NCBI GenBank assembly: GCA_024220505.1
Contig: JAKZZE010000014.1
Coordinates: 434,001 to 498,000 of the forward strand
Source: Rhizopus arrhizus
Taxonomy: Eukaryota; Mucoromycota; Mucoromycetes; Mucorales; Rhizopodaceae
Direction: 5' to 3'
DNA length: 64,000 nucleotides
Position 1 is the first letter of the stretch, and each line of letters opens with the position of its first letter. Positions 9,860 through 20,870 of the stretch are shown here, piece by piece. The notes beneath the pieces were generated by a model. That model had not been told where the DNA came from. It did no database searches and was given only the letters and a program-made list of their open reading frames with translations. The position numbers and the translations under genes were made by a program.

Positions 9860-12679
9860 TTAATATTTTTCGGCCATAATAAGTAAAACCAAGCTAGTCC
9901 ATCCGGTAAAAGGGTGACTACGCATGCCTTCACCAGTCTCTGGAGAATATTGTTCCCAAACATAACCTGTCTTTTGGTATTCTTTATATACATTACGTAT
10001 AATGTTATCTCTTAATTGATTATAAATTGTTTGAGCACGAGCTTGATAAGGACCTGGTACCATGTAATTCTAACAAAGCATTAATTTTACATTATAAAAC
10101 AAAACCTCCATGGATTACCCTATATAAGCTTTGGAGAGTTAAATAATTAATATTTAACCAAATAGGTCCTCGCCAATAGTTTTCTCCTTGACCAAAGAAA
10201 GGATCAGAAGCAGATAAGGAGCGAAGACCATAGGGAGACCAAAGTTCCTTTTCATTCTCAAGCATGTCCAGAATGGCACCCAGTTTGGGAGAATCAGGTG
10301 GCAAAAGTCCCAAGGCCATGGGGAATAAGGAGAGATAGCCCTTATGGCAGACGTGGGTAAACTTTTCAGCTTCTAGGGCTTGATCACAGTACATTTGCTG
10401 GTCTTCATTCCAGTGAAGTGTATCAAGGTTGATCAGGAGATCTTCCTGTACCTTGTCGTACTCTCTTACATCGTCTTCCACTCCCAACTTGTGAGCAATA
10501 TCCTTCAAAAGGGTGGTGCCAAATACCATCCAAGAGTGAAGATCTAAATGAAGCTCACCTACACTGGGTTTGCCTCGAGGATAATCATCCAGACCGGATG
10601 TCAAGGTGTGATCCGGCGTACGTCCTCTCCAGCGATAGGCCTCATTGTTCTTTGCCTCACGCCCAAACTCATTTCCTCGACCACGTTGCGTAGCACGGAA
10701 CCAGAGCCAGTTCTGACGCAGTTTGGGATAGACGGACTTGAGCCATTGATCGGCTAGTTCGGGTTGATCCAGGTGCAGGTTACGAAGTACCTCCACATCA
10801 TCCAAGGAGCCCATCCTCATTGGATTGCCTGTGATGTCCCTTAATGCCCTTTGTTGTTGATGATCCTCGAGACGATCAATGAACTTTCTGATGGCCAAAT
10901 AAAGCGTAGGAGGATTAGCATAGTGAGCGAATTGCGTTTGGAATTCGCTAGGAACCTTGCTGCGTGCTTCCTCTCCAAGGATTTGCTCACGAGCAATCCA
11001 ACCGTTTTCGTCAATGAGAGAGACCCAATTCTGAACAATGTCTACACTAAGGTCATTATCCCATTCTCCGATCACGAGTTGATGGAACCCTTCGTCCCTA
11101 TGATGGAAAGGCGGTTAGAGTCTTCTTTCTTGGTTTTTTGTACATGTATTTACCAAAAGAATCCACGAGGAAAGAAGGGACGGCTGGGAGTAGCTGTGAA
11201 TAGAGTTTGAGGGGAAGAAAGCTCAGGCTTGATAGGCTCTCCTTTAAAATCTTCTTCGTCTTGCATAGGAGGATGTGAACGATCGATGACGGATGAACCA
11301 TGGAAATAGCCAACGCCTCCCAATAGGTTACTCAATAAATATTGAGCAAATTCAACTTCACCGCTGGAAAAACCTTTTTCTTTTAAGTGAAATATGGATT
11401 CGAAACGAGCATTGAATTCCTGTTCCTTGCTCACCAAGGCCGTACTAAGCTTTTCACCTTTTTATTAAAGTCAGCATAGGGTTTATATATATATATATAT
11501 ATATAGCTTACTTGTTATAGGCTTAATAGAACTAGAAGAGCGGAATAAAACATCAAACTATATACATGTAAAGTTAAGAGACTTTATATAATCAAATCTG
11601 TTGACTTGTACCTGGAATTCTCCGTGAAATAATTTTTGAAACGTATAAAAGTTGGCTACTTGTCCTTCTTCTTCGATCAAGCTGTTGCTCAATGTAAGCA
11701 ACTTGTATGGTTCACTGTATATTTGATCAGTTGTCAAGGTACCATCCTCAATCCTTTGACGCGCATTCATTACAATATGTTCTCCAACAAAGTCTATATG
11801 CCCAAAAGTCCCTTGTCAGCGATCATCACTCACCCTTTTTTATATTATTGTTTACCTTTTGCTCTCCAAATGCTTCCTTTAGGTACTTCTTTACCTAACC
11901 ATTGTGTGCGAGAGAGATCTTGGCCAATGCCTTGGCCTAGATATGAGTTTAGCGGACCTATGTATCCAATGCGGGTAAGAAAAAAAAATGTTTTTATAGA
12001 GGATCAGTCTACCATCAACAATCTGTATTTCAAAATCTCCCAATTCAGGAGTGTCGCCTTCAAGTCTGACAGGTGATTCGAGTCCCTTTTTTGACAGCTT
12101 GTTCATAATATCGATACCACCTTCGCCTTCTATGCCTACATAGAACATAACTGATGTAACAGCAGGTACTAATACGCTCAAACTGTAAAAATAGTATTCA
12201 TATAATAGTTATGATGATTGGTTACCTTCATTATTTATAGGCACTCCTCTGATACGCACACCCCAATCACCACCATGCTTTCCTTCAGGTACCTTTATGA
12301 ATTCAGTAGAGAGCTTTATGTTATTGGGTGTATCATGAATAACTTGAGAAGCAAATTCTCTTCCATCGTGTTTGTGATATCCATAACCTTCTATGCCGTC
12401 TCCCTGATCGCAAGCATGTCTTATACCTAATGTATACTATGTGTTATATGTTTCCCATTTTTACTGTTCATTTGTGCTTTTACGCTGAAATCCTTGAAGA
12501 TCATTAGCGTCAAACCACATAAGACCTGTCATGATAGATTCGGGTAAACGCGGTCTTGTACCAAAATATAGGTTGGGTCGATATGTTCCCCATAATAGTG
12601 AGGAGTTAGAAGAAGCAAGTGTTGTGTTGACTAAGAGTAATAACAAGATGGTAAGCTGTGAAATACTCCATCTCGTCAT
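9860..12679 (-). CDS. GCS1: Processing alpha-glucosidase I (mannosyl-oligosaccharide glucosidase, GH63)
   Basis: ER glucosidase I removes the terminal alpha-1,2-glucose from the N-glycan transferred to nascent glycoproteins, the first trimming step before calnexin folding control. Nine exons fit in phase: 12484-12679, 12226-12426, 12013-12168, 11856-11957, 11612-11793, 11512-11557, 11154-11457, 10119-11097 and 9860-10069, giving 791 residues, normal for GH63. The N-terminus has a signal-anchor ([18 protein letters not shown]), then [19 protein letters not shown]. Catalytic-domain landmarks are [17 protein letters not shown], with the Asp of the family acid motif, and [16 protein letters not shown] near the C-terminus. 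Exon 3 uses the acceptor GCGTATTAG, because the nearer TTTACAG would break the frame. Introns are 50-60 nt. The annotation is secure; only exon 2/3 splice choice needed judgement. Confidence 0.93.
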
Positions 12680-12939
12680 TTTTTTTTAGTGTATTTTGCA
12701 GTTTGAAAATAGAGAGAGAGAGAGTAACTCAAATAAATAAGATAAATTGCGCGGTAAGTGAATTTTCTACCAGTAAACTTTTTGACTCAAGGCGCGACCT
12801 TGGATGTATTTCTATCAAATTCATGCTTTTGTCTTTTTTTTTTTTAAAAAAAAAAAAAAACCTTCCCCCCCCCACATATAATTCCAAGGTTGCAAAACAA
12901 AATGAGAATCTTAGCCAGCTTTTCAAAAGTAAATTAACC

Positions 12940-13640
12940 GCCTTTCACAAATAAGTTGACCAATTTCTGGCCAAATTGATCACAAAGGTTCTTTAAGCGT
13001 TTAGGAAAACAATTTATAGAATGCTGAATGAAATGCTGCAAATGTTCGACAGGAACATCTTTGCTTTCTTCAATAACCCTTGAGTTGAGAGTTTCCAAAT
13101 CCTTCAACTTTTGCTGACTCTATCCTTCAAAACTTTCTAAAACTGCTCAATAGGATTGAGCTCAGGAGAAGAGGGCGGTAGACATATAGGGCATGTAACC
13201 TCTTTCGATGATTACAGGATTAAAAAGATCATGACTATGGATTGGAGCATTGTCTATAACAATATGAAATCCCTTCATGTTTGGGGAATTCATCCATAAT
13301 GCCCAATGTGTCACTGATGAACTGGATATAATGACCAGCTGTAGTTCTTTTTTTTCTATAGCGGATGCCGCTTCACCAGATGCTTTTCGTTTCGTGGCGC
13401 CTACAACATTTCTTTTCTAAACGTTTCCTGGACCCCTTCTATCCACACTCACAACACCACATGCTGAAATTGCACCAATGATTATATGAAAAAGCGCTCT
13501 TACAGAAGGTGATTTTATGATTGCCTGAGTGCCACGCTGTGACCAAGCTCTCGAATGCTATTTTTAGAGATTGTATATTCAGGGAAAAAAGTATTCAAGC
13601 AAAGAATACATTGTGAAAAGTTTTATGCGAGTTGACCATA
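12940..13640 (-). pseudogene. Decayed Tc1/mariner (IS630-like) DDE transposase
   Basis: Reading the minus strand in shifting frames recovers the usual order of a Tc1/mariner catalytic domain: AWSQRGTQAIIK, then IGAISACGVVSVDRRGPGN, the second-Asp segment MKGFHIVIDNAPIH, then LPPSSPELNPIEQF, and a C-terminal piece VPVEHLQHFIQHSIN. A stop codon follows EQF, and at least two frame changes separate the pieces, so no functional protein can be made. TAGGGTGATTCACTGCAAGTG at about 13831 may be a terminal-repeat remnant, but no matching inverted copy was found. It sits between glucosidase I and the G-alpha gene. Confidence 0.8.
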
Positions 13641-13997
13641 ATAACATGAGACCTGTACTCAGAGTAATCATTCATTAAAATGAGTATCACAATCAGGACT
13701 TATAAAGTAGATGATGTAAATATCTCTTTTTTCTTCTTTTTTTAATCCTTTGCTTTTTCTCCTTTTTTAATCCTTTGCTTTTTCTCACTTGTTCTGTCTT
13801 AATACACCCCTTTTGTGTTTGTGGTTAATGTAGGGTGATTCACTGCAAGTGTTTATACAACATTTTCATAACAAAACAAAAACATTTAGAGAAAACGAAG
13901 CATACACTCTAAAAAGAGACAGTTTTTAATGGGGAGTTTAATTTTATGTAAGTTTGAAGGATTAAAAAAAAAGTAGGAAAAGAAAGGTTACAAAATA

Positions 13998-15276
13998 TTA
14001 TAAGAGACCAACATCACGCAAGTTGTTTTGAATGATAATATCATTAACAGCAGCCATGACGAATTTAATTTGTTCTGTATCTGTAGCACATGTTAAATGA
14101 GTATATATTTGTTTAGTATCTGATTGGTTTAAAGACAAGAATCTATTAAGAACATAATCACTAGCCCCTTCATAAGTATTAGCACCTATTGAATAATGAG
14201 TAACAGGTAAGTTGAAGAGGACTGTTATCTAGTTTACCAGTAAAGTCACTAAAGCTTTCATTTAAAGGATGCCTTTCTAATTTCTCTCTGAAAATATCAA
14301 TCTTGTTCAAGAAGAGAATGATGGATGTCTTTACAAACCAACGAGAATTACAGATTGAATCAAACAATGTCAATGCTTCTTGCATACGATTCTTTTAAAC
14401 GGGACTTAATGAATGTATACAGACAATAACTAGATAATACTTACAACAGTTTCATCCTCAATCAATACTTGATCGTATTCAGATATAGCGACCAAGAAAA
14501 TGATGGCTGTAACATTTTCAAAACAGTGAATCCATTTCTTACGTTCTGATCTTTGTCCACCGACATCGAACATTCGATAGGTCAGGTCACCGATAACAAA
14601 GGTGGTTTCGGTGATACCCGTCGTTTTGACACGCGATCGAAGCACGTCCTGATCTGTTGGTACATAACTGGCTTCACCAATACGATCAATAGAATCAAAA
14701 TAACTAGGATTATAATTTGATGAGAGAGAAAGATTGAAATAAAATGAGTTTGCTTACTATTTAGCAGAATCATTCAATTGGTATTCACGACTTCTTTCAA
14801 AAACACTCAGCAGATTAGGATCTTTCCACAATGATTTTATGGCCAGTGTTGCTTCTGGAGGAAGTGATTCAAGTTCGATCTGTGTTGGTAAATCAAGAAT
14901 GACAGAAACATAACTATTATTCTGAGGAACGGCAAGAGAGATACCCATGTTCTCCATGGCTTCTAAAATCACACGCATGGATTGAACTGTGTTTGAAAAG
15001 ATGATTTCTTTGAATGCTTCTCTTTCATCTCGAGAATAGCCACCATCGTGAATTAACTTCATTTGCTTTAAAATCGTTGATTTTCCTGATTCACCAGCAC
15101 CTTTTTTTTTTTTGTACATCATTTTAGTCACTTGCACCATTTTAATAAGAATACTTACCTAACAATAACATTTTAACTTCATTTCTCATATTCAATTTAT
15201 CAATCTTGATTTGATGATCAATCTCTTCATTACGGACTTTTCCATCATGAACTTCATTTGATTGACAACAACCCAT
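13998..15276 (-). CDS. Heterotrimeric G-protein alpha subunit
   Basis: GTP-binding switch protein acting under seven-transmembrane receptors at the plasma membrane. Exons 15159-15276, 14758-15100, 14445-14703, 14238-14391 and 13998-14185 join in phase to 353 residues, the standard length. It starts MGCCQS, giving an N-myristoylation Gly and palmitoylation Cys pair. Nucleotide motifs are all present: GAGESGKST (P-loop, split by intron 1 after its first base), RSRVKTTG (switch I with the ribosylatable Arg), [12 protein letters not shown] (switch II with catalytic Gln), FLNKIDIF and TCATDT. The C-terminus is NNLRDVGLL, so the Cys at position -4 found in pertussis-toxin-sensitive fungal class I subunits is absent. 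Mucorales carry many paralogous G-alpha genes, so I give no symbol. Confidence 0.96.
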
Positions 15277-15686
15277 TGCTATAAAGTAAAGAAAAGAGGA
15301 GCAGTAAGAAAAAAAAAAAAAAAAAAGAAAAAGTAAGAAAAAAAAAAAAACGCTTTACAAAACAGTAAAGTCTCTCATCTTTTTTGGTTACTCCTTAAAT
15401 TGAATAATTTGTCCATTTTAGCTTTTTCTCCTCTCTTTTGTAACTTGTTCCCCCCCTTGTTTTTATTCTCCTTATCCTATTTTATCTCCCTTGTTCTCTC
15501 TTTTCGTTCACATCCCCTTTAAGCTTTTGTTAGTGAATAGCTGACATCTAATATACTGCTTGTTGATTTATAGACAAAAAAAAAGGGGGGAATTTCATTA
15601 TTTTATTTGACAGGTAAACCTATTGAAAACAAAAGGGAGAGAAAGAACCCTTAAAAGGAGAAAAGATAGACATCAAAGATAAAAGA

Positions 15687-15719
<33 letters not shown>

Positions 15720-17107
15720 AAGAGTTTTGAAAGGGGATAAATGATGAGGTTCAAGAATGAACCTAGTTTTCTCATATTCCCCCCTTTTTTTTTTCTATTC
15801 TTATTTACTATTAAAATGAAGTACAAGACACTTTGATTACAAAAACAATTGAATTTGTAGTTGATCTCTTTTTCTCTCTCTCTCTTTCTTTCTTTTCTCT
15901 CTTCTTCTTTGGGACATACTGTATATAACATAGTCTTTATCTATTTGACCTCTCCTTTCTTCCCTTTTCTCCTGATTTTTTTTTTTTTTTTGGGAAATAA
16001 GAGAGGTTTCCACAAGGTAAGAAGGGAGTGATCAGCCCGCTATAATTGGTTTAGGATTAATAAATATAAGAAAATTTATCAACATTTCTTGTATTTTTAT
16101 TCCAAGTTGATTTGACATCTTTTCTCCTTCATAAATTAAATTGAAGACTGTGGAAAGAGCCATCTATTGTTGTATGACAATGAGAGAGATTGTTTTAGTA
16201 AAAAGGAAGTACGCGTGATAAATTTGCAATGGTTTGTCAATTTCATTAGACAAAGAGAGAACAGCGTGTTCTTTCTCCCTTTTTTAATTCATTTCTTTTG
16301 CTTTACAGCCACTTTTATGACACACATTTACTTGACTTGATTGTTTTTTACGTTATTTTTATAAAAAAAAGACTTCTTTCATGTCCCTCATGATTGGAAA
16401 AGAAGGAGCGTTACTGTATTACGATTCTATGCAACAAGAGTTGTACCAATCAGCAAAGATCCAATAGCAGATCTGATTCTATAAAGGGAAAAAAAAAAAA
16501 AAAAAACTATGTTTTGAAGACAAAGTTATTTTAGTACGCCTTTTTCTTTGGCAGTTTCTAAATTAACTTTTTTATTGTCAAGCAAGTAAATTAACTCGTG
16601 TTGTTTACCTTGGAATTTGACTATTTTGAAGCGTATCTGATAAGCCTCATTCTGCCCTTACTTCAAATTTTACTTTTATTGACATCAATGTGTTATTGAT
16701 CTTTATCTTTTCATTTCACTCACCTCTGATAGTTAAACAACCTATTTGATGTCTCATCTTTCTTATGTCTTGTATTTAAATTAAAAAAGAGTGCCTACGA
16801 TAGCAACATATTACTATTCGTTATAATAGTAAAGTGTTTGGGGGTAAGGAGCGTGTACTTTCAAAACATCATACGTTTATTGCTTAATCCAGGCAAGTTG
16901 AGGTACACTGACAATTGGCATGATAGTCTGTCAGAATATAATTTATTAATTCAATCATCCATCTTTCCTTCAATTGTATTTGTTTTACTACTCCCACTGC
17001 CCCACATTGTTTTTATCCTAACAATTAAATCATGCTTTCAAAGAAAGATCTGCGCGTAGATCCATACAAGCTAAGGTGCGATCAATAAACGAACAAATCC
17101 AATCATT

Positions 17108-17152
<45 letters not shown>

Positions 17153-17784
17153 AATGTAAGCTAAACTTTAAATAATTTAGAGTCCTGATGATATTCACAT
17201 ACACACAAATCAACATTCTATTCAATCTATTCCATTCACCATAAACACATATGCAAATACTTGATATTCTAGACTTTAAAATTAATAAAACATGCATCCG
17301 AAATGAAATAAAACTATTTTTTTTTTTTTTACAATTCATTTTATACGTATTTAGTATAGTTTCACTATTTTTTTTTTTTTTCTCCTTAATAAAATACAGT
17401 GAATTTGATCCAATAAAAAAAAAAAAAAAAAAAAAAAAAGAGAGAGAGAAACCGTTTGGATGTTTTGATACAATCATTTTCTCACGTAAAGCAAAAAATA
17501 CAGTTTCTTATAATCCTATCACACATTAACCATTTATGGGAATGGGATTCTTTGTCTTTTTAAAAAAAAAAATTGCTGGTTTTGTGTTACTTTTTAGAAA
17601 AAAGAAAACTTTTTTACCAATCATAAATTAGCCTATTTCCATTTAAGGTTTAGGTATGATATCATACTGCCACTTAATCAGAAAAATAAAAATAAAAAAT
17701 TCTGCAAACCACTAGTTATTTGGTGTATAAAAAAAAAAAAAAAAAAATTGTAAATCTATACCTTTCTTCTACTTTTTCAAATCA
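15277..17784. other. Gene-free interval with GA repeat and A40 tract
   Basis: Upstream region of the G-alpha gene followed by A+T-rich spacer. It holds a GA-rich microsatellite around 15685-15725, mixed pyrimidine tracts, and a 40-nt A run (17109-17148) with further A/T runs up to 17750. Open frames here are low-complexity readings of the repeats. No gene was supported. Confidence 0.5.
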
Positions 17785-17979
17785 ATGACTTCACTACAAC
17801 CAAAAGTATCTGTTGCTCTCCATTCATCTGATAATAATATTGTTTCTGCTACAATGACAAGAGATGATATACTAACTTTGGCTCAAAATGAGTACGCTAG
17901 ACAATTGTGCAAATATACAAAAGCTCAACTTGATAATACAAAACTTTATAAATCAAAACAACCTTCTTCTTTACGTTAA
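17785..17979 (+). CDS. Small orphan ORF, 64 residues
   Basis: A single-exon frame starting at an ATG in a favourable ATCA-ATG context and ending TTACGT-TAA, followed by T-rich sequence and an AATAAA about 85 bp downstream. The product is hydrophilic without signal peptide or membrane segment, with a predicted helix around TRDDILTLAQNEYARQL and a basic C-terminus. Composition is balanced, unlike neighbouring repeat-derived frames, which is why I keep it. I do not recognise it. It could be a genuine short protein or a chance frame. Confidence 0.4.
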   Translation: MTSLQPKVSVALHSSDNNIVSATMTRDDILTLAQNEYARQLCKYTKAQLDNTKLYKSKQPSSLR

Positions 17980-18520
17980 TTTAATTTCATAAAATCATTT
18001 AATTTGTAAATTTTATTTTTGTAAATATTCATTACACACACACACACACACACCAATTCATTCAATAAAAGCACAATTATTCAAAAACAAACTTGTATAA
18101 AAGATGATGTAAATACAGCATTTATAAGTAGCCTTGAATAAATATAAGCATATCCTCCTATTTCATCTTCTATTGACTATATTTTGCTCTACTAAAGTCA
18201 AGACAGAATGAGCATTTACAATTATTAATAATCCCGATGATAACGGATTAGGCACTTATTGGATTAATTATGCATGATATTAACATTTATGAATCTAACA
18301 GCATCTTTATTTACTTGAAATATTTAATAACAAACTATTGTCTTGTGCTACTCATTCATCATTCCTCTTATACTTTAAATGACTTTAAAGAATTGAATAT
18401 AAATGAATATCCTTTTTATAAAAAGAAAAAGATAGAATTTACAAACAATAAATTGTATAATCTTTCTCGTAAATTTTTTTTTTTTTTTTTTTTTTTTTCA
18501 AAAGTATCGATCGTAACACC
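17980..18520. other. Intergenic A+T-rich spacer
   Basis: Contains a CA dinucleotide repeat near 18036-18052 and a T tract at about 18475-18498. No coding or structured-RNA signal was seen. Confidence 0.45.
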
Positions 18521-20870
18521 TAAAGATTAGTGTTGTGTGCTGAAAGACCAGATGTCGCACCATCCAAAAACAGTTTGTTTCAGAAAATATTTGTTGCGTG
18601 CGGAGGAATTGAATGCTGACCGAAGAGAATCTTGATGCTACCGAATACCTGTACTTGTGAACACAAGTCCTTTAGAGTATCATCCAAAGTCTTCTTTTAT
18701 GATTCTCATATGTCAAGCTGAATTTCTTTGTAATTTTATTTTCGTCATCAGAGTTCTAAAGAGAGGATGAATTTCGACTTTCTTCTTTGATATCCCTTTT
18801 AAGTACTTACAGAATCAGAAGATGATAGAAAGAGTGCATGAGTTTTAAATAAGGTTAATACAGCCTACTAAAAGAATCAGTGGGTCTAAAAGTATTACCT
18901 GATAACATTTGTTTCACTAGTATACCATCATAGTCTAGCAAGAAAATGATACTTGATCACTGCCATCTTATTTAGTATGCACTACATAAAATGAATGCAA
19001 TACTTACTTTGAAATCAGATAGTCTTTACTTTTTAATCGACATGGCTTCTTTTGGTGTAGAACAATGCTATTTATTTAGTCATACCCTGGACTGCACTCT
19101 ATTTACTTGATTTGTTGTTAATAATCTAAAATTGCCAGCAGTATGATGACGGAAGCGGTATCCTGAAAAGCCTTTCATTAAGAACTCTACTATCGGTAAC
19201 CTTCTGCTTGATCTGAGAAATACGATCCGTTTCTTGACCATCAAGAGCAAATTCTCTAGAGTCAAGAGCATTTTCAATCTCCCTACTGCTGCTATCCATC
19301 ATCTTGAGAACCGACATCCAATCGAAAGAGAGTGGCCAGAACCTCTAGGGTAGAGACTAGTACCGAGTCCCCTTTGGTTATTACCAAAATCGTCGGGTAG
19401 ACTTTTGTGTCATTGTCTGATTCATTTCAAATGCAGCAGTTACGCTTCATAGCAGTCAAAGTTTTTTTAAAAAAAAAAAAAAACAAAAAGCCGTGGAAAG
19501 AGTAGGGTGGAAGACAAATCTTGGTGTGTTTCGTCTTGGTCTGCTCTATCCTGTGGAGCAGTTAGAGTCTTCCTAGCCTTTTTTTATTCTTGCTTTTTGT
19601 GCAACCAGAGGCAAGATGTTCACCAATACGACCCATCCCAATAAACGCAGGTGAATGTCCTTTTGGGCAATCAGAAGCAGCATGACCATCAGCATGACAT
19701 CAATGACACTAAGTGGGGATGTCACTCAACACCTATGGTATTGTGGGTGTAGTTTGTAATCGATTTAAAGTGAAATAGAAAGGAAAACTTGATGATTGAT
19801 GGGTCCCTTGAACTTCTTTATTGAGCAAAGATAGAAGAGAGAGAGAGAGCCTGTTGAACACAACCTATGTCTTGTTTTATAAAATTAACAACTGTAAAAC
19901 CAGAGTGAACATATCCAGTGACTAAAGTTGTTTGCGCATAGTAGTAATTCTATGACACATAACGTTGTATAGACATAGTTGTAAGCTATACAATATGAAT
20001 CTCTTTAATAATCTCACATGATATTTAAGTATTTAATAAGAGAAATACGTCAAAACATCCTAGAAACCTTCATCTTCCGACTGATATCACAGAGAAGGAT
20101 GAGAAAGGTAAAAGAGTCTGTCATCTTCTTTAAGAGTATTTAAAATGGCCTAGCTCATACCCATAGAGGTACCAGTGGTGATTCTTGTAGTATTCCTTAA
20201 TCAAGAACGGAGTCATAGGGTTCCAAACTCATTTTCAACTGTTGCTTAAGAATGTCCTCTTTAAGAGAGAATTGAATAGTCAAAGTTGAACTAAAGAAAC
20301 AATATGATTTAAAGCTCCACAAGTTAAAAGTCTACTTTTAGCATTTTCAAAAGTAACACCGTCTTTGAGAATGTGATCGATGACTGTGTTTGGTAGATCA
20401 AGATTGATTTCAGCGACCTTTTGATCGCCTTCCTTGGCTTCACAATTGAGGATATGAGCTCCACAGACGATCCAGATCTATTGGCCTAGAGAATGTTGAG
20501 CTCTCTACAACCTTGAATGAATCGCTTTATTTACTGACATGAATGTGATATTCTAAATTGCATGCAAGAGTAATGCTCACTTACTGGACACGCCTTAGAA
20601 TCAGAACATATTACTTGGCTTAGTAGGAAGATTTACTGCCTGTGGTCTCTATTTGACTGTGTCGATCGACTGACTAGATATTTTTGTCGAAAAGAATCAT
20701 GTTTTTGAATACATGTAACAATGACACTATTAGTTCCTTTAGGCCATCTATGATTTAAAACACCGTTTACAGTGACCGTGATTAGCTATCAGCTATGAAC
20801 ACCAGAAAGTTCCAAAGGACTTACACAGTCGACACATACTTTTAGCACTTGAATCAAAATGGGATTTGAT
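18521..20870 (-). mobile_element. Decayed retroelement-like sequence with a gag zinc knuckle
   Basis: Base composition rises relative to the flanks and the minus strand shows broken coding patches. At 19667-19708 it encodes C-x2-C-x4-H-x4-C (CH-stop-CHADGHAASDC), the CCHC knuckle of retrotransposon Gag nucleocapsids, interrupted by a TGA in the first spacer. The frame continues PKGHSPAFIGMGRIGEH to a stop. Other patches lie at 19080-19317 and about 20200-20500 (EGDQKVAEINLDLPNTVID). Reverse transcriptase, integrase and LTRs were not recognised, so the class is uncertain and the limits are rough. The element cannot be functional as it stands. Confidence 0.5.

Noticed and set aside
12169..12225. 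An apparent frameshift between exons 2 and 3 of glucosidase I
   Set aside because: Using the acceptor GCGTATTAG 14 nt further in restores the phase and gives [14 protein letters not shown], so no break is needed.
17251..17529. Overlapping plus and minus frames around the A/T runs at 17.3 kb
   Set aside because: Both are Phe/Lys homopolymer readings without support.
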